64,000 nt of DNA from positions 32,367,966 to 32,431,965 of the forward strand of contig JACGWO010000001.1 in NCBI GenBank assembly GCA_034509735.1. Reading direction: 5' to 3'. Positions within the stretch are counted from its first letter, which is position 1. Each line of letters opens with the position of its first letter. The notes under the pieces were generated by a model, which made no database searches, was not told the DNA's origin, and saw only the letters and a list, made by a program, of their open reading frames with translations. A program made the translations under genes and the position numbers. Of the stretch, positions 45,767-56,024 are shown piece after piece. This DNA comes from Sesamum alatum (taxonomy: Eukaryota; Streptophyta; Magnoliopsida; Lamiales; Pedaliaceae).

Positions 45767-45952
45767 GGTCTCGGTGGCTCTTCGTGGAAAAAAATTAACG
45801 GCCCCGATGACTCTTCGTGGATAAATTGGCCTTTATGGCTCTTCGTGGATATATTGGCCTCGGTGCTCTTCGTGGATATATTGGTCTCGGTGGCTCTTCG
45901 TGGAAAAAATAAATGGCCCCGATGATTCAATGGCACCAGCGGCTCTTCGTGG
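45767..45952. repeat. About 30-bp minisatellite with GGCTCTTCGTGG
   Basis: Six or seven diverged units around the core GGCTCTTCGTGGATATATT, alternating CTCGGTGG and CCCCGATGA starts. At the matching place in the LTR of element F (59825-59906) stands a different, about 21-bp minisatellite. Confidence 0.85.
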
Positions 45953-46614
45953 CTTACAAAGGGGAATTTCAGTTAATTATAATATGATGAATAGTGAGAA
46001 GAGTTGGGTGGAGAAAGACACTATATCACCATTTTGTGAGCATACTAGGAAAGGAAGAATTTGATTGTTTGTCTTGTGGTGAGATGATTACATTGTTAAT
46101 AAAATGAGATGTGTTGGAATGTAATTTGATGACTTTGTTATTACTTGTTCAATTTCTATTTTTGTTGAACTGGATTCATTATGCATGTATAAGCAGAGCC
46201 GGTTATTTACTTATTGAGTCGCAGGCTCACTCCTCTGCAATATTTTTCAGGCATAGATTTTGGTCGTGTCCATTCTCGAGGAATAGATCCACATTGTGAT
46301 TGCAAAGTCAGGTCGGGCCAGTATGCAGTGTTCTCCTCACAAGTCAATAAGATAGAGTCATAGATTTTGAGACTATTAGCAATATACTAAAAGTGAAGAT
46401 GGCTTGTGAGCATGTTATAATAGTCTATACTACCATATGTGAAAGAGACATGTATAAGTGTTGTAGATGAGAACCTAATTTTGCTAATTATGTTGATAGA
46501 GTATGTTATATGACCAACTGTGAACTGGTTCATGAGATTTATAAAAGTAATATTGTTAATGTATAACCGTGGAGTTGCAGAAAATCGTATTATTGTTCGG
46601 GGTGTGACAATTTA

Positions 46615-46619
46615 GACAT
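46615..46619 (-). pseudogene. Start codon of element E gag
   Basis: ATG at 46619-46617 followed by TC; joined across the solo LTR and one copy of the target duplication it gives an M-S-K start, as in element A. The solo LTR therefore landed about eight bases into gag. Confidence 0.75.
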
Positions 46620-47416
46620 ATGATCTACATCAAAAGAAAAGTAAAAAGTTAGCAGGCTTTTGTTATTATTAACTATAATTTATGACGTGGTCTTTAGTCA
46701 TAAATAGCTCCCACTATTTCGTTGAAATCCCATCAAATCTCAGATGGGCTTTCAGGAAATAATTTCTTAGTGGGCTTGAGGTCCCCAACAATAATTTTTC
46801 ATGTCCCATTTTTACGATTTACACGGAAATTATTTTGTGGGAGGTAACATTTACCATTCTCAATATGAGATCCACATGAATTTTTCCCCATTTTCACATG
46901 ATTCCAAGGACTCCGAGTGAATCATGTATCCCTTGTTAGACCCAACTCATCAACAAAATGGACTATCTATACTTCTCACCCTTAACGACTCATGAGACAG
47001 GAAACCAGTGGAAAAGTCCATTCATTCACGATAATAGTACAAGATTCCACTACTTCCAAACGAGCCACGACTCTTGAGACCATGTACAAGGTATGGTAAC
47101 ATCTCATACTATAGTGCGACGGACCGACGGCTTAGATTTATCAAATATTTTGGTTAATCCATTATGGGTTTAATATTGACTTCGAAATACCAAGTAAGAA
47201 GTTTAATTTATTTATGATCGAGTAATAGCATACAAATCATTCATGCACCACATACAATTAAACCTTGTACGCCTCTGTGGACCATCACAAGCCAATCCTA
47301 TGCGATCCATTGAGCCAACAGTGATCATTGATCTTTCTAGGTGCCTACACTATTTCAAGATTAATTGACCCATGACAATTAATAGGCCTTTTAACAACTC
47401 TTTACTTTTGGGCTCC
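46620..47416 (-). other. Element E leader, truncated
   Basis: Reverse complement matches the leaders of A (about 10740-11550) and C (about 51990-52795), including diverged TCTCACGAGTCGTGG motifs at 46985-46997 and 47065-47079. It breaks off at about 47416, before the part that holds the GC-rich block in A. Confidence 0.75.
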
Positions 47417-48702
47417 TGATTGCAAAAATATGTATATGCCACTAGCAAGTGCACTAGCTATCAAGTAGTACAAAAAAGTATCAATGCCACGAGGATTTAA
47501 CGAAATAATTACCAAACCTATGACTAATATTTAATTATTTGGATGATCGAAAGTTGAATGATGATTTACCACTACTACTAGAAATTACTAAAAACAACTA
47601 TGGCAAATAGTCACATTGGAGAAAATTCAAATATAGAAGAGATGCTAAGGCTATAGGTCCACCTAAATTGATCCAATGAATGTAATATTAACAGATTAAT
47701 CTAACAAGCAAATATATTCACATACGGAGATTTTTTCCAATTTGATCTGACATACTCTTCCTTGTTATACCAAACCTGTTACTATCAGGAATTAGTGGAT
47801 TCCTCCTTTCTAAAACTCGTGACAATAATGCATTAGGATATGTGAAAAATCTATGTAACCAGATGGATCATGCCTATATACGCCTATATATCATTCAATC
47901 CACACCATGAATTATTCTGTCCACTATATCGAATTCCCTCCGCAGTTCATCAACATAATTACTTAAATCTAGGAGGTAATCAAACTCTCAAATAATAACA
48001 ACAAGCATAATAATTCATGGACATGTGAACATAACGAAGTAGATTAATTCAGAAAAATACTCAAAACATTGTATGAATTGGATTTCCATAAGCCCAAGCA
48101 AAAAGTAACTTAGTTCATACAAACTAGATTTAAAACAAAGAAGAAAGGTTTAGAAAAACTCATGGAGTAGAAAATCAAGCTTGAATGGCTATCACTATGG
48201 TGCTGGATCAACTTTTCCACTTGCTCGTTGCCTTCTCCTCTTCTCCTCACGTCGAAGTCCAATGATTTTTCAGCAGAAGGATATATGATGATTTCTTTCT
48301 CTCTTCTCCTCCTTTTATAATAAATCCGAACTATGGTAGGAAGGAAAATGACTCTTCCTACCATAAAACTCTTTTCCTTCGCTAATTCTATCCTTACCAA
48401 ACTTCTAGGGCTAATTACAAAAGGAATAAAATATCTTTATATATTGCTAAAAGTTAGCATTAGGATCAGCATGTCTACAATTTCGTCCCAGCGTATGTCT
48501 GATAACTCGTGGTCATGAGGTAAGTTCCTTTCGCTTCTGTCCATCGAATTTCTGATAGCTCGTGGTCATGGGCTAACTTGGATGCGCTTCTGTAGAATTT
48601 TTGGCTCTTTTTTCCACATTTGAGCTATTTCCTTGCATTCTTCTTTTTTCCAAGAACAAGCATCAAATCACGAGAATATAGGACATAAATAGAGAAATAT
48701 GC
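47417..48702. repeat. Non-coding repeat DNA, probable LTR-element UTR
   Basis: No coding blocks. Phrases such as GCAAGTGCACTAGCTATCAAG (47442 on) and, beyond element C, CCCCACACTTAAACCATGATT (58285 on) are of a kind I have seen in untranslated parts of large plant Gypsy elements; this is from memory. Element C split the sequence (flanks TATGC / TATGT). A degenerate 50-bp repeat lies at 48498-48600. Confidence 0.4.
48498..48600. repeat. Degenerate tandem repeat, two units of about 52 bp
   Basis: TCTGATAACTCGTGGTCATG (48498) and TCTGATAGCTCGTGGTCATG (48551), each followed within 30 bp by CGCTTCTGT. Confidence 0.75.
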
Positions 48703-50933
48703 TGTTTGAATAGGTGACCAAAAAGCCAATTGGATTGGCGATTTTGGCTACTATTATGGAATCTTTATTAGAGTAATATTGACTTGATGAATATAGTAAG
48801 TATTCATCCGTGGAACTATGTGTTTGTTGTGCTTACTGATTATGTTAAACGATATTTTAACGTCACAACAAATACCCATAGACCAATTGGATAACCCATG
48901 TAGTTGAGCTGCGCATTGGATGGCAGCTATGAAACCAACTACTGAGGGTTGCTCTGGAATGTTCCAAGTCGAGGACCTCGAGACCGGGCATCGAGGGTCC
49001 TACAGAGACTTGCACTAAGGATTGCCTTCATTGGATGAGTGCCGTGTTTCATCGGCGACAGACGTTGGACGTCTATGCAATATTAGTGGGTTAGTTGATA
49101 AGGGTGTTAGTTGACTGAACTGACTCGCGGGAATCGTCATATAAAGCCTTGGAGGTTTGGTCGGTATGACTGGAATTCCCAGCTCCGATAGTAGGAGATT
49201 AGTCCTCGGACTTGAGGAATCATGGCAGTCAAATGCATATGAAGCTTGTATCTAGGGTCTGGGAAGAGATGTCCGTATCTGCGATACGTTCATCATAAGC
49301 TTTATCCAGTACAGCCGGAATATGTATTGAGGACAGTGGATTCCAAGATAGGATCCATCACCTGTCAGTATATGACAGTCGAGTCTCCTATACACTATGA
49401 GACGGTTTAAGCTCTTTAAGTCTGTGGCCACAACAATTGGTCGAGTAGGGAATGGTTTCCTACATTGATCAATAGAGCAAATGTGTCTCGAGTTATTGAG
49501 CATAGTTGTCTAGTCAAGGATGGGAACCGATGCCCAATTCCATGCCCTAGACTTAGACCGGGAGACGGATGATGGAAGGACCGTACTAGTATGGTACTTG
49601 GGGGCCTAAACGTTCATGCCAATATTCACCTAGTCTCTAGTGCCATGAACCGTTGCTAGACGGCCACCCATGGTAACGGTCGTTTTCCGATTAATGGTTA
49701 ATTGGGAAATAGTTAATTAAACTGGATTTAATTGACAAATTGTGTTGGACATAAGCCCAAGTCTAGCTGAGGGTGAACCTAAAGAGTCACACACAAATCA
49801 CTATGGAATAGGTAGAATTAATTTGAAATTAATTCTAGAAGAAGCGAATGAATTTAATTAGATCAAATTAATTCAAGGAGAAAAATAAATGATTGGGTTA
49901 TTTATTGGGAAATTCATTTGATGGATGGTCCAAGAATTATTTATTGGATTAGTTAATTTTTGGACTTAGAACCTTTAAATTAATTGGATTAATTTATCGG
50001 GTTTGGATTAATTAATTGATTGGATCAATTAATTAGAGTTCGGACTTATGTTTATTTAATTGGATTAAATAAACTTATGGGCTTCAATTGGATTGAGATT
50101 AATTGGATTAATTAATGCCCAACAGACTTTGTTTGGACTTAATTTACTTACATTAAATAAGAGTCCAAGACTAGTAGTCCTAGTCCATGAAAAAATTCAA
50201 TTTATAGCAAGTGAAGGAGGAATTAAAATCCTCCACATGTGAGGAACATGTGACCAGCCTTTATAGGTTTGGTGGGTGGTTTTATTTGCTAAAATGGTGC
50301 ATGGTTATGTAGAGAGTGGTGAGTGTATGTAGGTTGATTTTGAAGTTAACTATAGAAGTTGAATTTTGAATTCAACAACACTATATACACAAAACCATTC
50401 ACATAACTTGGATGCCTATGTCTTACATGAATTTTTCCCCTTCAAAACTCTCCAAAATTCTCTGAAAAACTCTCCTTTTTGTGTTCATTCCTTTTGGAAA
50501 GGTTGAACTTAATAACATTCCAAAGGCACTAAACAATAGTGTTGTTTTGGAAGTGTTTCTTCTTCTTTTCTTTACTTCTATCTAGCAATAGATTAGGGGA
50601 TACGTTCTTCCATAGTGTGGTGTGGACAACTTAGAGAAAATCTACATTGAATTCTCAAGTGAACGGAACAAGAAAACGTAAAGGCAACAAAGCTAGAGCC
50701 GGTGCTACGTTTGTGAAACAAAAGGTAGGTTGTCATTTATATTCTTGTACCTTTTATTTTTATTCCTTTAGCCACATGTCCAGCATGTTTATTTTATGTT
50801 GTTATGCTCTTGACAAACACCGAACGCCCGGGAACTTCAAAGGGAATACCCCGTTGAACCCGTTTAAAATTATGCCTTTAAATTCACGTTTTTACGCTTC
50901 CGTTGCGTTCCCGGGCCGTACCCGATTTTTTCA
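48703..50933 (+). repeat. 5' LTR of element C
   Basis: TGTTTGAATAGGTGACC...GATTTTTTCA. Stem arms GCCCGGGAAC (50826-50835) and GTTCCCGGGC (50907-50916) are perfectly complementary; an inner hairpin lies between at 50836-50858. Confidence 0.92.
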
Positions 50934-50934
50934 G

Positions 50935-50946
50935 TTGTATCAGAGC
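50935..50946 (+). other. Primer-binding site of element C
   Basis: TTGTATCAGAGC, initiator tRNA-Met type with one change from the TGGTATCAGAGC of element A. Confidence 0.88.
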
Positions 50947-52794
50947 CCGATTCCTTGTTGTGGCTATAGGATTTAAATGTTATTCTGTGTTGAGCATGAA
51001 GAACATGTTTAAATTGCTTTTGGAAAGCATGTTATGGCTTTAAAGCATGATAATAGGTGTAGAAAATATGTGTTAATTTTGCTTTTGAAATTATGGATAT
51101 CCATGCATTTTTGAGAATTGGATTTTCTGTTAATGCATGTTTATATTTCAGTTTTTATACCAAAAATTTAAAAAAAAAAAAAAGTGAAAAACGGTGTCGG
51201 CCGCCCGACCGGCAGGCATGCGTGGGCGCGCGCGCGCGGACGGCCGTCTGGGACGGCCGTCCTGTAGCACTGTTTTGTGCCGTTTTTGTCGTTTTTTGGA
51301 AAAATTGCATTTTCCTGATTTCTGATAGTTTTCTGAAATTATTAATTTTGGCATATTTTAATTTTAGTTAAATTTGATTTTTCTAAAATTATTTTTTATG
51401 CCTTAGATTATTTTGGAAATGGTTTCCAAACAAAAAAAAAAAAAAACCTGTTTGCACATTGGATGTATTGTTGATATCCATATTTTTAATTGCATTATTA
51501 ATATGATATTTTCTTCATTTTATTATGTTTATTGTTTTAGATATTGGATACCTATTTATAAATGCATGGCATGTATTTATATGCTTGGCATATTTATATT
51601 TGATATAAATATGTTTTGTTGTTGTTTATTTGATAAACAATAAGGATGATCACTAGCCCATTGACCTATGTATGGTTTAATTTATTGTTGAGTGAGGCCT
51701 GCGTGCCTCTTTGTTTTTATTCCTTCTTTCGTTTTTAGCCTTTAAATAATAAGGCTTTCTTCCTCTCTTTTAATGTACTCCCTCCGACTTGTGATTGGGG
51801 TTTCTTTTAAGTTGTAATGAGAGTAGATTAGGTTGTGAGACTTTATTTTATTAATGTTTCCATGGAGATGAAGGCCCAAAAGAGGTCCGTTGGACGGAGC
51901 CCACGACGGAAGGCCCAAGAAGAATAAAGAAGGATTTACAAGGCTCCATTAGAATGATAATGGGATGTAAAAATTGTAATAGTGTAGGCCTACCCTAGAT
52001 TGACCATAGATCCACTACGGGCTTAGTGGATCACTTAGGAACGGGCTTGTGATCATCCTACTGGGGCGTGCTAGACTTCTTTTGCATGTGTTTAATATTT
52101 TAATGCTTTGATGTATGATGTGTTTGGAATGCATCTATTTACATTAAATGTTTAAAACTTGAGCATGTAAAATACTAATAATGATGAGGTCTCGGTCGTA
52201 ATAAACTATAACTCTCACTTGGATGGTCCAAGTATATATTAGGCCCAAAATGGAATTAAAATCAAATGGTTTGATTATTCCAAGCCTTCCATCCATAGCA
52301 ATGTAGTGAGGAAGCTACTTTCACCCATTCATGGTCTCACGAGTCATGGCACGTTTGGAATGGAAGAAAGTTGCACTGTTGTTGTGAACGAATGGAATAT
52401 ACTCCTATTTCCCTGTCTCACGAGTCGTGGGGGGTGATAATTGAGATATTCATTTGGTTGATGGGTCGGGCCTAACGCTAAGTAACATGCTTCGCTTGGA
52501 GTCCTTGAGATCATGTGAAGAGGCGAGGCAAAATATCTTGGGGATCTCATTGGATGAGAATGGTATTGGATACCTCCCACAAAGCCTTTCCCATGTGAAT
52601 CGTAAAAGTGGGGCATGGAGAATTGCGCTTGTGGACTCCAAGCCCACTAGAAAATGGTTTCCCGAAAACCCCACTTGAGAGTGGTGGGCTTTTTGAAGAA
52701 ATAGTGGGAGGGGTTAATGACTAAAGACCAAGTCTTAACTTGAACTCAATATTATAATAATCTACTAAATTTATGTTTTACATTTTGAATGTAG
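50947..52794 (+). other. Untranslated leader of element C
   Basis: Related to the leader of A from about 10440 onward (block CCATAGATCCACT, CTCTCACTTGG, TCTCACGAGTCGTGG). The GC-rich block is much shorter here (51193-51265) and is made of CGCCCGACC, a GC alternation and two GGACGGCCGTC words. Confidence 0.75.
51193..51265. repeat. Short GC-rich block with palindromes in C leader
   Basis: GACGGCCGTC, a 10-bp perfect palindrome, occurs at 51239-51248 and again at 51252-51261; before it is an alternating (GC)n tract (51226-51237). It occupies the same place as the hairpin array of element A. Confidence 0.7.
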
Positions 52795-53780
52795 ATGTCT
52801 AAGAATCCACTCGCTGTAATTCTTGAGACTAATAAATTTGACGGAACAAACTATAACAATTGGCTGTGAAATCTGAGGATTGTCCAAGATTTCGAAAACC
52901 AGGCTTACGTTCTGGATAAACCTCTTCCTCGGGTCTTGCCGGAGGGGTCCTCGTCAGAAGAGCATTTGACGTTCAATGAATGGCAGGAGGACAACCGCAA
53001 GGTCCGCAACATCATACTGGCATCCATGACTAATGAGATCCAGAAACAGTATGATGGGCTGGATGATGTCAGCTCGATAAATGCTCCGCATGAAAGACGT
53101 TTATGCGGTACTGGATTGGCATATTAGATATGCTGCGACGAAGGCATTTTTCGGAGCTGAGACGATAGAAGGGTTGTCTGTACACTAGCATGGAGTGATG
53201 ATGCTATCTCTAGTGGAGAAGCTCAAAGACCTCCGAGCTGGTCTTGGTAAAGAGACGTACATCGACTTGATCCTTCAATCTCTTCCTCCCTCCTTTGACC
53301 CGTTTATCGTTAATTATAACATGAATGGGCTTGAAAAATACCTTCATGAGTTGATAAATATGTTGGTCCAGTACGAGGCAACAATTGAAAAGTCTACGCC
53401 ATCAGTATTGGTGGTAGAGGCTTCGACCTCAAGAGCGAAAAGCAAAGGGCCGGACGCTGGAGGAGGAAGAAGGGTAAGACAAAATCAGCCGCTACTAGCG
53501 CACAGAGCGCTCCTGTTGCCATGCTGGGCATGGGCAAAGGAAAGAGGAAGGCGGTTCGGCAGTCAAGGATTACAAAAGATGTTTGCATATATTGCCGTGA
53601 AAAGGGGCATTGGAAGAGGGAGTGTCCTAAACTCCTCTTCAACCAAGGTACATTTGATTTGAGCTTTAACATGATTACTATTCTACTTATTGGGTATTGG
53701 ATACCAGCTGTAGAGCTCATATCTGCAAATGGTTTGCAGGTGATGGAAAGGAGTAGAAGGCTAAGACGAAGATGGTTCTA
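52795..53780 (+). pseudogene. Element C gag
   Basis: M-S-K-N start, then TGA at codon 25 (52867-52869), where element B has CAA. The UBN2-type core is open at 53195-53460 (K-E-T-Y-I-D-L-I-L-Q-S-L-P-P-S-F-D). The zinc knuckle C-I-Y-C-R-E-K-G-H-W-K-R-E-C is complete (about 53587-53628) in another frame. The protease block that should follow is reduced to a remnant at 53690-53750 without D-T-G. Confidence 0.83.
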
Positions 53781-53859
53781 AATCTAAGCGATGGCAGGGC
53801 TGTTGCTGTAGTAGCTATAGGATCAGTTAGACTTAGCCATTAGGGATCATGTTAGGATA

Positions 53860-54540
53860 GAGTTGATAGGTCACAATTATGTGACCTAGCATGATCAAAA
53901 TTATATTTTTCTATTGTTGGACAATTAGGATTACATGCTTTTGATCAATGAAAATTTCTTTTATTTGACAAAGAATGGTTATTCTTATCTACAAGGTTGT
54001 TTGCGTAATTATTTCAATACTATCCCATAATTAGATTATGAATGCTCAAAATAAATGGTAAAATGAATGATCAAGATAAACTCTCAGATTTGGCATGCAA
54101 AGCTAGGTCACATTCCTCTAGAGAGGATAACGAGGTTAGTAGATTCAAGGAGGCTAGAAATAGACAATTTGAGCCTGCTAGCTTGCAAGTCCTTCCTAAG
54201 CAGGAAGATGGCCGATAAGCTCTTTGTAGGACAAAGTATTCTTGCTAGTAGTCTATTGGATTGGATCTAGTCAGACATCTGTGGGTCACTGAATACACAA
54301 GACCAGAAGAGGGTTCACAAGTCTAAGGACCTTTGGAAGGTTCAGAGAATTAGATTTGAAGTGGGAACCGAACTGGTTGCAAAATTAACCTTCGATTGGA
54401 TCAAGTGGTGTGTATTTAGTGGGAGCTCTTGATGTATCTAAATGGTAATGAAATTCTCACTCAGTGGAATTCTTCCTGGAACACCACAATTGAACGGCGT
54501 CTCTGATAAAGGAGGAATCGAACCTTGTTGGACATGGTTC
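53860..54540 (+). pseudogene. Element C integrase remnant with core deletion
   Basis: GAG-pre-integrase at 54067-54270 (I-W-H-A-K-L-G-H-I-P, R-L-V-D-S-R). After S-D-I-C-G (about 54268-54282) the sequence jumps from the residues after the first Asp to the block before the second Asp, losing about 100 bp, at the same point as in element B. The end of the core is a shifted version of the S-E-W-T-P-P-G-T-L-Q block of A. Confidence 0.75.
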
Positions 54541-55510
54541 GGTCGATGTTTTCACTGAACTACCTTGGCCCATCTAGGCGTGTTCTTAAGACAGTAGCCA
54601 AGTTGTAAAACATGGTACTTTGTAAAGATCGTGGCCTAGACGACATATTGGATATGACATGGTAAGCCTGTATCCTACAAAGTACTTGAGTATGTAGGGT
54701 GGTCTTGCATACGTTAAGGGACTAGTGGGAGGCAAACTAGGTTTGCACAGGTTCATGTGTTGTCCTAAGTGAAATTGGATTTTAGAGGATAACCAGTGTA
54801 AGGAGTAGCTCCTTGAGGAATCAAGTAAAGCGACACCTCAGTACGATATAGCAAACATCATTTGTAATCAAGTTTTCCTACTGACTATATTCCAGTTCTC
54901 CTAAGGATGACCAGAATATCCTAGATACCTGAGAGGTACAGGTTTCTGGGTCAGTCCGGTCAATTGGATTATAATCCAAAAGACATAAGGAGAAGCAATG
55001 TTGGACATTGGATTGAATCAATGGCTTGGAGCCATGTAATTCGACATGGAATTCAAACTAGGTTTGAAACTCTATATAACTGGAATATTCGTTTTGATGA
55101 GTTCATGCAGGGTATGACTCGATCAGTAACGAGCTTTAAGGGTCAGTGGGAGTTTAGTTGTGTTCCTAGTGTTTAAGTGTGTAACGTCTTATTCATTTGG
55201 AATGAATTTAAGATGTTAGGAAACACTGAAACACGAACGTTGTTCACGCAATTCTCCATGAAAGGAATTGGATTCCTATATATAGGGTTAAACTGTCCAA
55301 GACTCAGTCAGGGTTGGCTGATGAGGAAGCTCAGATGTTTGACATCCCCTATGTCTTTGCCGTAGGCAACATGGGTATGTTGTTTGGTGCATTGGACTTG
55401 ATGTTGTGTATGCTTTGGGCGTAACGACAGAAATCAGGTGTGTACAGAGAAGGCAGTAGACTGCTGTTGAGAAGAGTCTTTAATACCTGAATAAGGATTA
55501 AAGAAGTGTT
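54541..55510 (+). pseudogene. Element C integrase C-term and reverse transcriptase remnant
   Basis: Parallel to 6306-7333 of element B nearly base for base. From G-H-W-I-E-S-M-A (about 54995) it passes directly to N-I-R-F-D-E-F-M-Q-G (about 55085), omitting about 450 bp of RT with motif A. The region that is Y-V-D-D-I-L-L-I-G-N-D in A reads V-C-N-V-L-F-I-W-N-E here, so the active site is gone. A further gap of about 100 bp follows the S-M-K-G block. Confidence 0.75.
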
Positions 55511-55555
55511 CTTGACGCAAGTTCTATGGAGAGTTGATTCTGAAAGGCTATAGCG

Positions 55556-56013
55556 ATACTAGCTTCCAGGATCATGTGAATAATATCTAGTCTTACTATG
55601 AACATATATTCGGGCTTAATGGTAAGGTGGTGGCTTGGAAAGATTTCAAGCAGGATACCACGACGGACCATGAAAGTTCAATGTATGGCAACTTCAGAAG
55701 TTGCTCTGTAAAGTGGTTTGGATGAAAAACCACATCCAATGATTGGGTGTGGTGCCTAGCACGGCCGAGCCAGTAGTTACCTTGGAGGATAACAACATGG
55801 CTATAGCGCAAGCTACAGGACCGAGATCTCATCACGGATCCAGGAAAATTCTTAGACAGTACCATTTGCTTGGAGCAATGGTATAAAGTGGTGATGTGCG
55901 GTTGGACCGCATCATCTTGGCAGAGATAAGATAGACCCGTGAGACCGAGCCGGACATCGCAGATTACTTATGTTCAGTTAAGTCTGAGCGACATCGGTGA
56001 TTGGCTTTAGGTC
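55556..56013 (+). pseudogene. Element C RNase H remnant
   Basis: Matches element B 18964-19418 and the RNase H of A (L-N-G-K-V-V-A-W-K block near 55613-55640) with stops. It leads into the GGTCAAGTGGGAGAT polypurine region. Confidence 0.7.
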
Positions 56014-56024
56014 AAGTGGGAGAT
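56014..56024 (+). other. Polypurine tract of element C
   Basis: AAGTGGGAGAT, identical to that of element A, directly before the 3' LTR. Confidence 0.85.

Larger units (their letters stand above)
43868..46609 (+). mobile_element. Gypsy-type solo LTR G in E gag
   Basis: 2742 bp, TGTAACGCCCCAAATTTC...GGGGTGTGACA, with an exact 5-bp duplication ATTTA (43863-43867 and 46610-46614). It shares with the LTR of element F the TGT-ACGCCC start and the late block TTATTGAGTYGCAGGCTCA (46212-46231; 60178-60197). It holds two minisatellites. The GAGGRAGAGAAAG-rich stretch 44335-44400 is purine-rich. Confidence 0.9.
35189..47416 (-). mobile_element. Copia element E, 5' LTR missing
   Basis: On the minus strand: leader 47416-46620, gag start 46619, pol to 40290, polypurine tract (AAGTAAGGGATT) 39990-40001, 3' LTR 39989-35189. 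It is interrupted by a Gypsy solo LTR (43868-46609) in gag and by solo LTR L5 (35601-38252) in its LTR. The leader stops at about 47416 where unrelated repeat DNA starts, so the 5' LTR and primer site are absent. The proteins are like those of element A but diverged. Confidence 0.85.
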
